Shown: positions 50,959 to 58,478 of the stretch, one piece after another
Layout of the letters: the number at the start of each line of letters is the position of its first letter
Position numbering within the stretch: the first letter of the stretch is position 1
NCBI GenBank assembly: GCA_016180065.1
Contig: JACPBY010000004.1
Coordinates: forward strand, 19,951 to 83,950
Source of the DNA: Candidatus Woesearchaeota archaeon
GTDB lineage: Archaea; Nanobdellota; Nanobdellia; Woesearchaeales; UBA10216
Length of the DNA: 64,000 nucleotides
Reading direction: 5' to 3'
Notes under the pieces: generated by a model
Databases searched by the model: none
What the model saw: only the letters and a program-made list of their open reading frames with translations
Told to the model about the DNA's origin: nothing
Translations under genes and position numbers: made by a program

Positions 50959-52311
50959 TTATGCGGCAGCTATGGCAGCATCAACAAGCTTCCTGTACTC
51001 AGCGTGCAGCTGCTTCAGCCTTGCGTCATCCCTTGCCTCAATCACGATGCACACCTCAGGCAGGTTGTTGCTCTTCCTCAGCATCACCCACTCAAGCCCG
51101 TTGAGGAAGAACTTGATGCCGTCCCTTGTCAGGGTAGCACCGGGATGCTGCTCCTTCATCGCGGCAACGAGCTTTGCGATGACTTTTTCCTTCTTCTCAT
51201 GAGTGCCGCAGGCAACGTATTCCTTGAACATGGGCGCGAACTTCACTTCATCAGCAAGCTCGGAAAGCTTCCCGCTGCCGTTGCTGATTATCTCAGCCAT
51301 CTTCAGGCCGGAGAGGAAGCCGTCGCTGAAAGGGTGGTGCTCAAACCACATGTGGCTGCTCATCTCGCCGCCATAAACCGCCTTGCTGTCATAAACCGCT
51401 TTCCCGATGAAACTGTGCCCAACATCGCTCCACACCAGTTTCCCTCCCATGCTTTCGGCAAGCGGCTTTAACTCGCTGTTGCAGTCAACTGTGATAACAG
51501 CGTTCCTCCTGTCCTGCGGATGCTGAGGAAGGATTTTTTTAATAAAAATGGCGGAGCTTATGCTGCCATTCAATTCCCTGCCATTATCGTCAATAAACAC
51601 AGACCTGTCACAGTCGCCATCCAGCGCAACTCCGAACTCAGCCTTCTTCTCAACAACCAGCCTGCCCAGCTCCTTCAGGTTTTCGCCCTTTGGCTCAGGC
51701 CTTTCTTTGTTGAAGTCAGGCTTTGCAATGCAGTGCGAGGGCACAACCTCTATTCCAAACTCCTCATACAGCCTTGGGATTATGAGCGCTCCTGAGGCAT
51801 AAAGGCACTCGACTGCAACCCTCATTTTTTTCTTTGGATTGAGCCGGATTATGCCTTTCAGAAAGTCTCGGTAGGGAGCATAGCCATCTGCCTGCATGAT
51901 ACTGCCTTTACCACTGGAAAATGCCTGGCTTTCATAAATCCTTTTCATCTCTTCATACTGGTGCAGGAAAGAGAGGCCGTTTGGCTCAACAAACTTGAAG
52001 CCGGTGTATTCTGCAGGGTTGTGGCTCGCCGTAATTATTGCGCCGAACTGTTTCCTGCTGAAGGCATTGAAGAAAAGCACAGGGCTGGGGCACTCGCCAA
52101 TGTCCGTAACAGCACAGCCAGTCGACATGAGCCCCTTAATGAATGCGGGCTGAATCTTCTTTGAGGAATAGCGGATGTCCCTTCCGACAACAACCGGCTT
52201 GCCCCTGATAAGCGTGCCAAGTGCCCTGCCAATCCTCTCAGCAGTTTCGTCATTAAGCTCGCTGTCAATCAGGCCCCGAATGTCGTATGCGTGGAAAAAG
52301 CTGGTGCCCAT
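50959..52311 (-). CDS. Phosphomannomutase/phosphoglucomutase (alpha-D-phosphohexomutase)
   Basis: Interconverts hexose 1- and 6-phosphates for nucleotide-sugar synthesis. The 450-residue protein has YDIRG at the N-terminus, the phosphoserine loop IITASHNPAEYTGFKF (Ser96), the magnesium loop VALDGDCDRSVFID, the sugar-specificity loop VYGGEMSSHMWF and the C-terminal phosphate-binding region. The upstream nucleotidyltransferase stop overlaps its start (TGATG), so the two enzymes probably make an activated sugar (such as GDP-mannose) in sequence. Confidence 0.93.
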   Translation of the reverse strand: MGTSFFHAYDIRGLIDSELNDETAERIGRALGTLIRGKPVVVGRDIRYSSKKIQPAFIKGLMSTGCAVTDIGECPSPVLFFNAFSRKQFGAIITASHNPAEYTGFKFVEPNGLSFLHQYEEMKRIYESQAFSSGKGSIMQADGYAPYRDFLKGIIRLNPKKKMRVAVECLYASGALIIPRLYEEFGIEVVPSHCIAKPDFNKERPEPKGENLKELGRLVVEKKAEFGVALDGDCDRSVFIDDNGRELNGSISSAIFIKKILPQHPQDRRNAVITVDCNSELKPLAESMGGKLVWSDVGHSFIGKAVYDSKAVYGGEMSSHMWFEHHPFSDGFLSGLKMAEIISNGSGKLSELADEVKFAPMFKEYVACGTHEKKEKVIAKLVAAMKEQHPGATLTRDGIKFFLNGLEWVMLRKSNNLPEVCIVIEARDDARLKQLHAEYRKLVDAAIAAA

Positions 52312-53150
52312 CAGATGATGTCCTTCCATTCCTTTATCGCTTTCTCGTAAAGCTCCAGAGTGCCTGTGTTGTACCACTGCCCCGAGAATGGGTAGCCAAA
52401 GAGCCTGCCATCCTTCGCCAGTTTCGGGAACACGTCCTTTTCAAGCATGCAGTAGCCCTCCCCAATGTAGTCAATAACCTCGGCTTCCATCATGTACAGC
52501 CCGGAATTGATAAGGTTGGAAGGCGCCTCGTCCTTTTTCGGCTTCTCCACAAATTCAAGTATCCTTGGCCCCTGCATCCTTGCAACGCCATACATGCTGG
52601 GATTATCAACTGTTGTGAGGGCAATGGTGACCAAGGCATGGTTTTCCTTGTGGAAGAGGTACATGTCATGCAGGTCAAGCTCCTTGAGCTCATCGGAATT
52701 GGTTGCTATGAATGTCCCGGTCAGGAAGGGCTTTGCAAGCTTCAGCGGGCCGGCAGTCCCGAGAGGCTTTGTTTCCTCAACGTATGCCACATTCACGCCG
52801 AACCTCTTGCCGTCGCCAATGGCATGCTTTATCTTGTCGCCCTTGTAGCCGATGGAAAGCACTATGTTCCTTATTCCGAACTTCTTAAAAAGGTCAAACT
52901 GGTGCTCCAAAAGAGTGCGGTCATGGACAAGCACAAGCGGCTTTGGAATCTCAAATGTTATGGGCTGAAGCCTTGTGCCAACCCCCCCTGCCAGTATGAC
53001 TGTGGTCTTTGGCATATCGGCGTTGCCAAGCGCCTGCATCAAAAGAAGCTCCATGGCATGGCTTCTGTTCTTTATCTTGTAGCCATCAACCTTGCGGTCA
53101 ACCTGGCCAAGCAGGTTGTTATCAAGCGTAAGAGTTACCCTTTCCTTCAT
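52311..53150 (-). CDS. Sugar-1-phosphate nucleotidyltransferase with N-terminal ribbon-helix-helix domain
   Basis: A 279-residue fusion. Residues 1-42 (KERVTLTLDNNLLGQVDRKV, IKNRSHAMELLLMQAL) form a CopG/Arc-type ribbon-helix-helix DNA-binding unit. Residues 50-279 are a Rossmann-like nucleotidyltransferase: ILAGGVGTRLQPIT (54-65), KPLVLV, IVLSIGYKGDKI, GTAGPLKLA, FIATNSDELKELDL, FVEKPKKDEAPSNLINSGLYMM and YWYNTGTL-like FSGQWYNTGTLE. The product supplies NDP-sugar with the mutase encoded downstream. The DNA-binding domain suggests that the enzyme may regulate its own promoter, where an inverted repeat is found. Confidence 0.9.
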   Translation of the reverse strand: MKERVTLTLDNNLLGQVDRKVDGYKIKNRSHAMELLLMQALGNADMPKTTVILAGGVGTRLQPITFEIPKPLVLVHDRTLLEHQFDLFKKFGIRNIVLSIGYKGDKIKHAIGDGKRFGVNVAYVEETKPLGTAGPLKLAKPFLTGTFIATNSDELKELDLHDMYLFHKENHALVTIALTTVDNPSMYGVARMQGPRILEFVEKPKKDEAPSNLINSGLYMMEAEVIDYIGEGYCMLEKDVFPKLAKDGRLFGYPFSGQWYNTGTLELYEKAIKEWKDII

Positions 53151-53178
53151 CCTGAAATCCCCACCTCAGTTTTATGCG

Positions 53179-53230
53179 TTTCACACCAAACAGGGCAGTT
53201 CTGTATTTAAACATTTCGCTTTGTGTGAAA
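53179..53230. promoter_or_regulatory. Inverted repeat around the nucleotidyltransferase promoter
   Basis: TTTCACAC (53179-53186) and GTGTGAAA (53223-53230) flank GTATTTAAAC, the minus-strand TATA element (53204-53212). The position suits an operator for the ribbon-helix-helix domain of the downstream gene product. Confidence 0.4.
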
Positions 53231-53248
53231 AGGTAATATATACGAAAG

Positions 53249-53293
53249 GTTTATATATCAGCGTCATATGTTATCATACGTTGTCATACTTTG
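53249..53293 (+). promoter_or_regulatory. TATA box followed by three tandem 10-bp repeats
   Basis: GTTTATATATC (53249-53259) is followed by TCATATGTTA, TCATACGTTG and TCATACTTTG in direct succession (53264-53293). Exact 10-bp spacing places each copy on the same DNA face, between the TATA element and the expected start of transcription of the 53349 gene. Confidence 0.5.
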
Positions 53294-53348
53294 TGAAGGG
53301 GCGCTCATAAAAGCAAAGACGCAACCAAAAGAGCAGGAGGTGATTGGT

Positions 53349-53480
53349 ATGGAAGAAGGCTTGGATGACTTTTATGAAACATTTGAGAGCGAGCTTGAAG
53401 ATGACGAGATAAGCGCATGGGAAGAAGGCTTCATGATGGGTTTCACCGGAGAGCTGTCAGCAGAAGAGCAGCCGGAATAA
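53349..53480 (+). CDS. Small acidic protein
   Basis: A 43-residue protein, MEEGLDDFYETFESELEDDE then ISAWEEGFMMGFTGELSAEEQPE, with very high Glu/Asp content. GGAGGTGAT, a near-perfect Shine-Dalgarno sequence, lies eight bases ahead of the ATG. The gene has its own promoter with repeats, so it is probably real although short. Similar acidic WEEGF-type peptides occur in DPANN genomes in my recollection, but no function is known to me. Confidence 0.65.
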   Translation: MEEGLDDFYETFESELEDDEISAWEEGFMMGFTGELSAEEQPE

Positions 53481-53495
53481 ACCGCCTTGGCAAGC

Positions 53496-54767
53496 TCACA
53501 CTAGCCTGGCCTTCAGCCATGTCGCGGTTGCGCCTGTGATTTCAGCTTCAGTTGTTCTTCCAAGCAAATTCCTGCCGGTGCTGATTACTGCCTGCTTATA
53601 AGCAAAATTCCTCCCCACAAATGTGCCGGGAACTTTTCCGTTCTCATCAACAACAATCCTGCCCTTCCAGCCGAGCCACTTCCTGTTGTTGCCAAGCGAT
53701 ATTTTTTTGCACAGGCTGGCAAGCCTTTTGCTTCTTCCTTTCACAACACTGTCCGGCAGCCTTTTCATCCCTGCAGCCGCAGTTCCGGGCCTTGGCCAAA
53801 ACCTTGAGATATTAATCGTATCAGGCCTTGTTTCTTCAACAACTGCCAGCGTTTCCTTGAAGTCATCTTCTGTCTCTGCAGGGAAGCCGCAGATTATGTC
53901 AGTGCTTATTGTTATCTGAGGCAGCTGCCTTCTGAACTCAGCAACGATCTTTTTGAAGGTTTCAGCCCTGTAACCCCGTTTCATTGCTGCCAGGACTTTG
54001 TTGCTCCCTGATTGCAGCGGGATGTGCAGAAACTTGAACATCTTCCCATTCTTATAGGCGCCGATGAGGGGCTGTAGCAGATGGTTTGCAAGCGTCGGGT
54101 TCATCATCCCAACCCTGACAAAGAAATCCCCTTCAACCTTGCACACTTCCTGCAGCAGCAAAGGAAGGCTTGAACGCCTGTCCATGCCGTATGTTCCCGT
54201 GTCCTGGCTGGTGAGCCAAATCTCCCTGCAGCCATTTTTAACAGCATCCTCTACGCTGTTGCAGATTGTGCCAACAGGATAAGAGAACGTGCTGCCCCTG
54301 GCTAGTTTTGTAATGCAGAACGTGCAGCTTCCAAGGCAGCCTTCGTTAATCTGCACTATGCTGATGGCCCTGTTAAGGCTTGCTTTCGGCAGCCCGGCCT
54401 TGTTAAGCCTGCCCTCGCCAACAGCAAGATGGGCATTGCCTTCAACAACATCAACAATCCTGTCGATTTTGTGCGTTCCGATTATTGCGGCAGCCGGGGC
54501 AAGCTTTTGCACTGTCCCAGTCTGCGCCTCGGCCATGCAGCCCGAAACGACCAGCCTTTTCCCACGGCCGGACAGTTCCCTTATCCTGCTTCGGATTTTC
54601 TCCTCTGTCGGACCCTTTACCGTGCAGGTATTAACAACAATCACGTCAGAATCCTCAGCAGCAGCAACCACATGGTGCCCGCCTTTGCCGAGCAGCCCCG
54701 CCATAATCTCGGAATCGCTTGAGTTTGCCGAGCAGCCATAGGTTTCGATAAAGACTTTCAGTGCCAT
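53496..54767 (-). CDS. tRNA (t6A37) methylthiotransferase, archaeal/eukaryotic MiaB-like (e-MtaB/CDKAL1) type
   Basis: A radical-SAM enzyme that adds a methylthio group to t6A37. The 423-residue protein has the UPF0004 domain with three Cys (IETYGCSANSSDSE, VVNTCTVKG, VVSGCMAEA), the radical SAM motif EGCLGSCTFCITKLARG, HIPLQSGSNKVLAAMKRGY, DIICGFPAETEDDF and a C-terminal TRAM domain (WKGRIVVDENGK onwards). The CxxCxxxC order and length fit the archaeal/eukaryotic group. Works downstream of Kae1 encoded at 5731. Start ATG 54767. Confidence 0.93.
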   Translation of the reverse strand: MALKVFIETYGCSANSSDSEIMAGLLGKGGHHVVAAAEDSDVIVVNTCTVKGPTEEKIRSRIRELSGRGKRLVVSGCMAEAQTGTVQKLAPAAAIIGTHKIDRIVDVVEGNAHLAVGEGRLNKAGLPKASLNRAISIVQINEGCLGSCTFCITKLARGSTFSYPVGTICNSVEDAVKNGCREIWLTSQDTGTYGMDRRSSLPLLLQEVCKVEGDFFVRVGMMNPTLANHLLQPLIGAYKNGKMFKFLHIPLQSGSNKVLAAMKRGYRAETFKKIVAEFRRQLPQITISTDIICGFPAETEDDFKETLAVVEETRPDTINISRFWPRPGTAAAGMKRLPDSVVKGRSKRLASLCKKISLGNNRKWLGWKGRIVVDENGKVPGTFVGRNFAYKQAVISTGRNLLGRTTEAEITGATATWLKARLV

Positions 54768-54849
54768 GCGCTGCCTGAGCAATTGCCATTATAAAAAGCT
54801 GCCGCCGCAAATTTTTTATACCTGCTTCCCGCAATACTGGCTTGCGAAA

Positions 54850-55191
54850 ATGGCAGACAATACGCCTGGTAGTGCAGCAGATGGAATGGCCGCATCGGGA
54901 GGCAGCATAGAGCTTTCCGGCTTTAAGGGGATTGATGAGCCTGCGCTCATTGTCCTCAAAAAGCTGGTTGGCGGCTATGCAAAGCGATTCTCGCGTAACC
55001 GCCAAGGGTTTGAAAAGCTCTCTCTGCACCTGAAAAAAGTGCATGCGCAGGAACATTCTGAAAAATACGAAATATGCGCATCACTGGCAGCCAAAAGCCG
55101 GCTTTACACGTCAACAACCACAGACCTTAGCCTGTTCTTTGCCGTTGAAGCTGCACTGAAGAAAATCGAGCGCGAGCTTGGCGGGAAATAA
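54850..55191 (+). CDS. Small protein, possibly HPF-like
   Basis: A 113-residue protein: a disordered N-terminus (MADNTPGSAADGMAASGGS), then ELSGFKGIDEPALIVLKKLVGGYAKRFSR, a strand-loop-strand FEKLSLHLKKVHAQEHSEKYEICASLAAKSRLYTSTTTDLSLFFAVEAALKKIERELGGK. The beta-beta-beta-alpha order, with a YEI strand, a D-L-FFAV helix start and a terminal charged helix, resembles ribosome hibernation factor-like or other small RNA-binding folds. I cannot confirm this. A TTTTTTATACC promoter lies about 30 bp upstream. Confidence 0.6.
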   Translation: MADNTPGSAADGMAASGGSIELSGFKGIDEPALIVLKKLVGGYAKRFSRNRQGFEKLSLHLKKVHAQEHSEKYEICASLAAKSRLYTSTTTDLSLFFAVEAALKKIERELGGK

Positions 55192-55197
55192 AACGCA

Positions 55198-55857
55198 TTA
55201 AAACCTGCCTTGTTCCCTCAGAGCCTGCTCCATGGGAACCTTGTCAAACGATAACGTGACCTGTGGCAGAATGCCGTGTGGCACTATCATGGCAGGTGCT
55301 GCGCCGCCAAGAGAATAGTACGGAGCTGCATAATCCGCCATGCGCCATCCGCCGTTGTAAATGATTCCTGAGATTTTTCCTGTACTCCTGTGCACAGAAA
55401 CTCTGCCTGGGCTATAAAATCGCCCGAAAGGAGATTCCATGGCCAAGAACAAGGGCACAGCAGGCTTGTCCTGCCCCGCTACCAACCCGCGCCCCTCAAA
55501 ACTGCCTTCTTCGTTGAGTATGGCTGCTGTGATGTCAAAGCAGCGCAGCAGGTTATCAGGGAACGCACCTTCATGAACCAACGCGGCAATATCCTCTTCA
55601 AGCTGGGGAGGGATGTACAAAATACCGCAGGGAGTGCCGTCCCTTTGGAATTCAAGCACCTTAAACCCGGGCGTGCTTTCAACTTCATAATGTGCATTAG
55701 CTAAGCCTTGAAGCTTGCCGGTATCCATAATGCTCGAAAGCTCTACTACTGCCTGAAGCCCCCCTTCCATGCTTACAGAGCGGGAATTCCCGATGTTATG
55801 GTCGCGTGGAGGCTGCCATAACAGGAATTTCTCTCCAAACTTAACCTCTTTTCCCAT
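55198..55857 (-). CDS. Hypothetical protein
   Basis: A 219-residue predicted soluble protein, MGKEVKFGEKFLLWQPPRDHN onwards, mixed alpha/beta with Gly/Pro-rich loops (GFKVLEFQRDGTPCGILYIPPQLEEDI, MESPFGRFYSPGRVSVHRSTGKISGIIYNGGWRM). No known domain was recognised. It is convergent with the small 54850 gene and divergent from srp54 (87 bp). Confidence 0.5.
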   Translation of the reverse strand: MGKEVKFGEKFLLWQPPRDHNIGNSRSVSMEGGLQAVVELSSIMDTGKLQGLANAHYEVESTPGFKVLEFQRDGTPCGILYIPPQLEEDIAALVHEGAFPDNLLRCFDITAAILNEEGSFEGRGLVAGQDKPAVPLFLAMESPFGRFYSPGRVSVHRSTGKISGIIYNGGWRMADYAAPYYSLGGAAPAMIVPHGILPQVTLSFDKVPMEQALREQGRF

Positions 55858-55944
55858 TACACCTGATTTTAGGACCTGCCGGATTTAAACATTTTGTTTT
55901 TCCCAGAAGATTTTTAAAAGAGCAGGATTAGCCTGCTTGGCACG

Positions 55945-57297
55945 ATGGTCTTGGACAGGCTTGGCGAATCGCTCAGGAATGCGTTGCAGAAAGTCGCAAG
56001 GAGCATATTTGTAGATGATGCAGCAGTCAACGAGCTGGTCAAGGAGCTGCAACGCGCTCTCCTGCAGTCAGACGTAAACGTAAAGCTTGTTTTTGACCTC
56101 AGCCAGCGCATCAGGGACAGGGTTCTGAAAGAGGAGATTCCGGCAGGGCTTACAAAAAAAGAGTACCTGGTGAATGTCGTTTATGAAGAGCTTGTAAAAT
56201 TCCTCGGAAAGGAGGAAAGCCAGATAGACGTGTCTGCAAGGCCGTCTGTGCTGATGCTTTCAGGGCTTTTTGGCTCAGGAAAGACAACAACTTCTGCCAA
56301 GCTTGCAAAGCACTTCGCAAAGCGCGGCCTCAAGGTTGCGCTTGTGCAGCTTGACGTTTACAGGCCTGCGGCATTTGACCAGCTGCAGCAGCTTGGAAGG
56401 CAGATTAACGTGCCTGTTTTTGGCAATAAAGGCGAAAAAGACCCGCTAAGGATTTACCGCAGCTTCGAGAATGACCTGAAAAGGTTTGATGTTGTGATTG
56501 TTGACACAGCAGGAAGGGATGCGCTTTCCGCAGACCTGCTTGAGGAGCTAAAGTCTGTTGCAGAGGCAATAAAGCCAAAGGAAAACCTCCTTATAATAAG
56601 CGCAGACATCGGGCAGGCAGCAGAGAAGCAAGCAACAGCCTTCCATGAGGCCTGCAGGATAACAGGCGTAATCATCACCAAGCTTGAAGGCACAGCAAAA
56701 GGCGGGGGAGCGCTGAGCGCCTGCGCACTTTCAGGAGCGCCTGTGAAGTTTGTAGGGGTTGGAGAGAAGATTGACGACCTTGAGCGCTTCAACCCGAAAG
56801 GGTTTGTCGGCAGGCTGCTGGGCATGGGAGACATAGAAGCCCTGCTGGAAAAAGCGCAGGAAGCGGTGACAGAGGAAGAGGCAAAGGACATAAGCGAAAA
56901 ATTCCTCAAAGGCGAGTTCACACTGCTGGACCTTTACGAGCAGATGCAGGCGATGAGGAAGATGGGGCCCATTGCCAAGGTGGTTGAAATGATTCCCGGA
57001 TTCGGCCAGCTGAAGCTGCCCAAGGAAATGCTTGACGTGCAGGAAGGGAAGCTGAAAAAATGGAAATTCGCCATGGACAGCATGACAAAAGAAGAGCTTG
57101 AAGACCCTGAGCTGATCAGCAGCGACAGGGCAGAGCGCATAGCCAAAGGCTCAGGCATAAGCACAGGCGAGATAAAAGAGCTGCTCAAGCAGTACAGGCA
57201 AAGCAAGAAGGTTGTAAAGATGTTCAAGGGAGCAACCCCAAAGAAGATGCAGCAGATGATGAGGAAAATGGGCGGGATGAAAGGGCTTGGGGGCTAA
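55945..57297 (+). CDS. srp54: Signal recognition particle protein SRP54
   Basis: The SRP GTPase that binds signal sequences and 7S RNA and directs ribosomes to the membrane. The 450-residue protein has the N-domain four-helix bundle (LGESLRNALQKV, RALLQSDVNVKLV), G-domain motifs (GLFGSGKTTTSAKLA, DVYRPAAFDQLQ, DTAGRDA, TKLEGTAKGGGALS, GVGEKIDDLERF) and the Met-rich M domain (YEQMQAMRKMG, KKMQQMMRKMGGMKGLGG). Full length. Confidence 0.97.
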   Translation: MVLDRLGESLRNALQKVARSIFVDDAAVNELVKELQRALLQSDVNVKLVFDLSQRIRDRVLKEEIPAGLTKKEYLVNVVYEELVKFLGKEESQIDVSARPSVLMLSGLFGSGKTTTSAKLAKHFAKRGLKVALVQLDVYRPAAFDQLQQLGRQINVPVFGNKGEKDPLRIYRSFENDLKRFDVVIVDTAGRDALSADLLEELKSVAEAIKPKENLLIISADIGQAAEKQATAFHEACRITGVIITKLEGTAKGGGALSACALSGAPVKFVGVGEKIDDLERFNPKGFVGRLLGMGDIEALLEKAQEAVTEEEAKDISEKFLKGEFTLLDLYEQMQAMRKMGPIAKVVEMIPGFGQLKLPKEMLDVQEGKLKKWKFAMDSMTKEELEDPELISSDRAERIAKGSGISTGEIKELLKQYRQSKKVVKMFKGATPKKMQQMMRKMGGMKGLGG

Positions 57298-57343
57298 GGC
57301 GCAACTTTCCGCAACAGATTTATAAACCGCCCTAAAACCCGTA

Positions 57344-57415
57344 GGGTTGATAAGGGCAGGGCTTGCCTTGTCAAACTGTAATAAGGGTTGATAAGGGAGC
57401 GTAGAGCTCCCTTAT
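57344..57415. repeat. GGGTTGATAAGGG repeats and hairpin abutting tRNA-Ser
   Basis: GGGTTGATAAGGG occurs at 57344-57356 and 57385-57397. The first is followed by a loose AAGGGCA/TTGCCTT hairpin. The second runs into a perfect hairpin ATAAGGGAGC-GTAGA-GCTCCCTTAT (57391-57415) that ends one base before the tRNA-Ser. It closely resembles the element beside tRNA-Arg at 30276-30313. Confidence 0.7.
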
Positions 57416-57416
57416 T

Positions 57417-57515
57417 GCCGCGGTCGCATAACCTGGTAGTGCGTCAGTCTTGAACTAGAGAAAAAAGCAAACTGATGCCCGCAAGGGCTTCGGGGTTCAA
57501 ATCCCTGCCGCGGCG
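57417..57515 (+). tRNA. tRNA-Ser (TGA) with a 15-nt intron
   Basis: Acceptor GCCGCGG/CCGCGGC, anticodon stem TCAGT/ACTGA around CTTGAA-A (anticodon TGA at 57450-57453 region), a long variable arm GCCCGCAAGGGC typical of class II tRNAs, T-arm CGGGG-TTCAAAT-CCCTG, discriminator G. The intron CTAGAGAAAAAAGCA (57455-57469) lies at the canonical 37/38 site. Confidence 0.92.
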
Positions 57516-57579
57516 CTTTCTTCTTTTTTTCCATTCGTTGGAGTAAACAGTCTTGTGTCTTCACTTCTTAAGGAGTAAA

Positions 57580-57589
57580 TTTATAAATA
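57580..57589 (+). promoter_or_regulatory. TATA box of the ubiquitin-like cassette
   Basis: TTTATAAATA lies about 40 bp upstream of the first ATG of the operon (57628), followed by a GGGGGTG ribosome-binding site (57615-57621). It is the only clear promoter seen between tRNA-Ser and the right edge, so all following genes are probably one transcript. Confidence 0.6.
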
Positions 57590-57627
57590 AACCCGCGTTA
57601 GCAGATTGAAACTTTGGGGGTGTAACT

Positions 57628-58431
57628 ATGCCGGCAGAAAGCCAGTCATCAGGAAGCCAGTATGAAGGGAAGCGGTATGTTATTCAGGGGTTTGGAGTAA
57701 GGGGCGATGCGAGGATCCGAAATCCTGACGGAAAAACTGTTTTTGTCTCTGAGGTTCCAAAAGGGCTCCATGTTGGGGATTTTGTCTCAATTGTTGGCTA
57801 CCAAGTAGTGCCTGGACCTGCCGATTTTGCAAGGTATGCTCCACTACCTGGCCAGCAAGCCAGAACCGCAGCTGCACCACCAGTTCAGAGGCCTGTGGCT
57901 GCTCAGAATCCAATGGCTACACCAGCAGGGCGCCCAGTTACCGCTGCTGCGCAGATGGTTTACATCCTGCACATTGGGCCGACAAGCAAGGGCGATGACT
58001 CTGCCATTGCCATTGTCAGGGAGGATGTGCTTGGCATGACAGCATACGATGCTGTGATGCACTTAATCGCACATCACGATGACAAGTCTGTTTTTGCTGA
58101 CTCAACAGACAGGAGGATAGCAGGCAGGCTGAATGATGTTGTGGCAAGGGCACAAAGGGAAAGGGCATTGGAAGAGCTTGTCTTCACAATAGGAAACGAG
58201 CCGGTTACCAAAGCTACGCAGAAAAAGCTTAAGGATTATTTCACAACCCCTGCCCAGAGTGGCAAGTACAGTGTGCAGGCAGTGGTTAAACAGGAAGGGC
58301 AGGCTGGAGCAGCAGTCCCTCCTGCTGCAGCAGGCGCACCTGCCCAGCCCCAAAAGCCGCAGGTGGCAAGGGCAGTGTCAACTGTTGCAAGGAAGGGCAG
58401 CCCTGGCAGCAGACTGGAGCTTTTAGTGTGA
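57628..58431 (+). CDS. First protein of the E1/JAMM cassette, candidate modifier (unproven)
   Basis: A 267-residue protein with two compact domains joined by Pro/Ala/Gln-rich linkers. Residues about 13-63 are beta-rich (YVIQGFGVRGDARIRNPDGKTVFVSEVPKGLHVGDFVSIVGYQV). Residues about 109-225 have the strand order beta-beta-alpha ... beta-alpha-beta (MVYILHIG, SAIAIVRED, AYDAVMHLIAHH, LEELVFTIGNEPVT, KYSVQAVVKQ), which could be a beta-grasp. The tail (RKGSPGSRLELLV) does not end in Gly-Gly, so processing would be needed if it were conjugated. The position before E2-like, JAMM and E1 genes is the only functional hint. Confidence 0.55.
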   Translation: MPAESQSSGSQYEGKRYVIQGFGVRGDARIRNPDGKTVFVSEVPKGLHVGDFVSIVGYQVVPGPADFARYAPLPGQQARTAAAPPVQRPVAAQNPMATPAGRPVTAAAQMVYILHIGPTSKGDDSAIAIVREDVLGMTAYDAVMHLIAHHDDKSVFADSTDRRIAGRLNDVVARAQRERALEELVFTIGNEPVTKATQKKLKDYFTTPAQSGKYSVQAVVKQEGQAGAAVPPAAAGAPAQPQKPQVARAVSTVARKGSPGSRLELLV

Positions 58432-58478
58432 TGCTGTGAGGTCTGAACTACAGGAAGCTATGAAACCCACCTGGCAAA

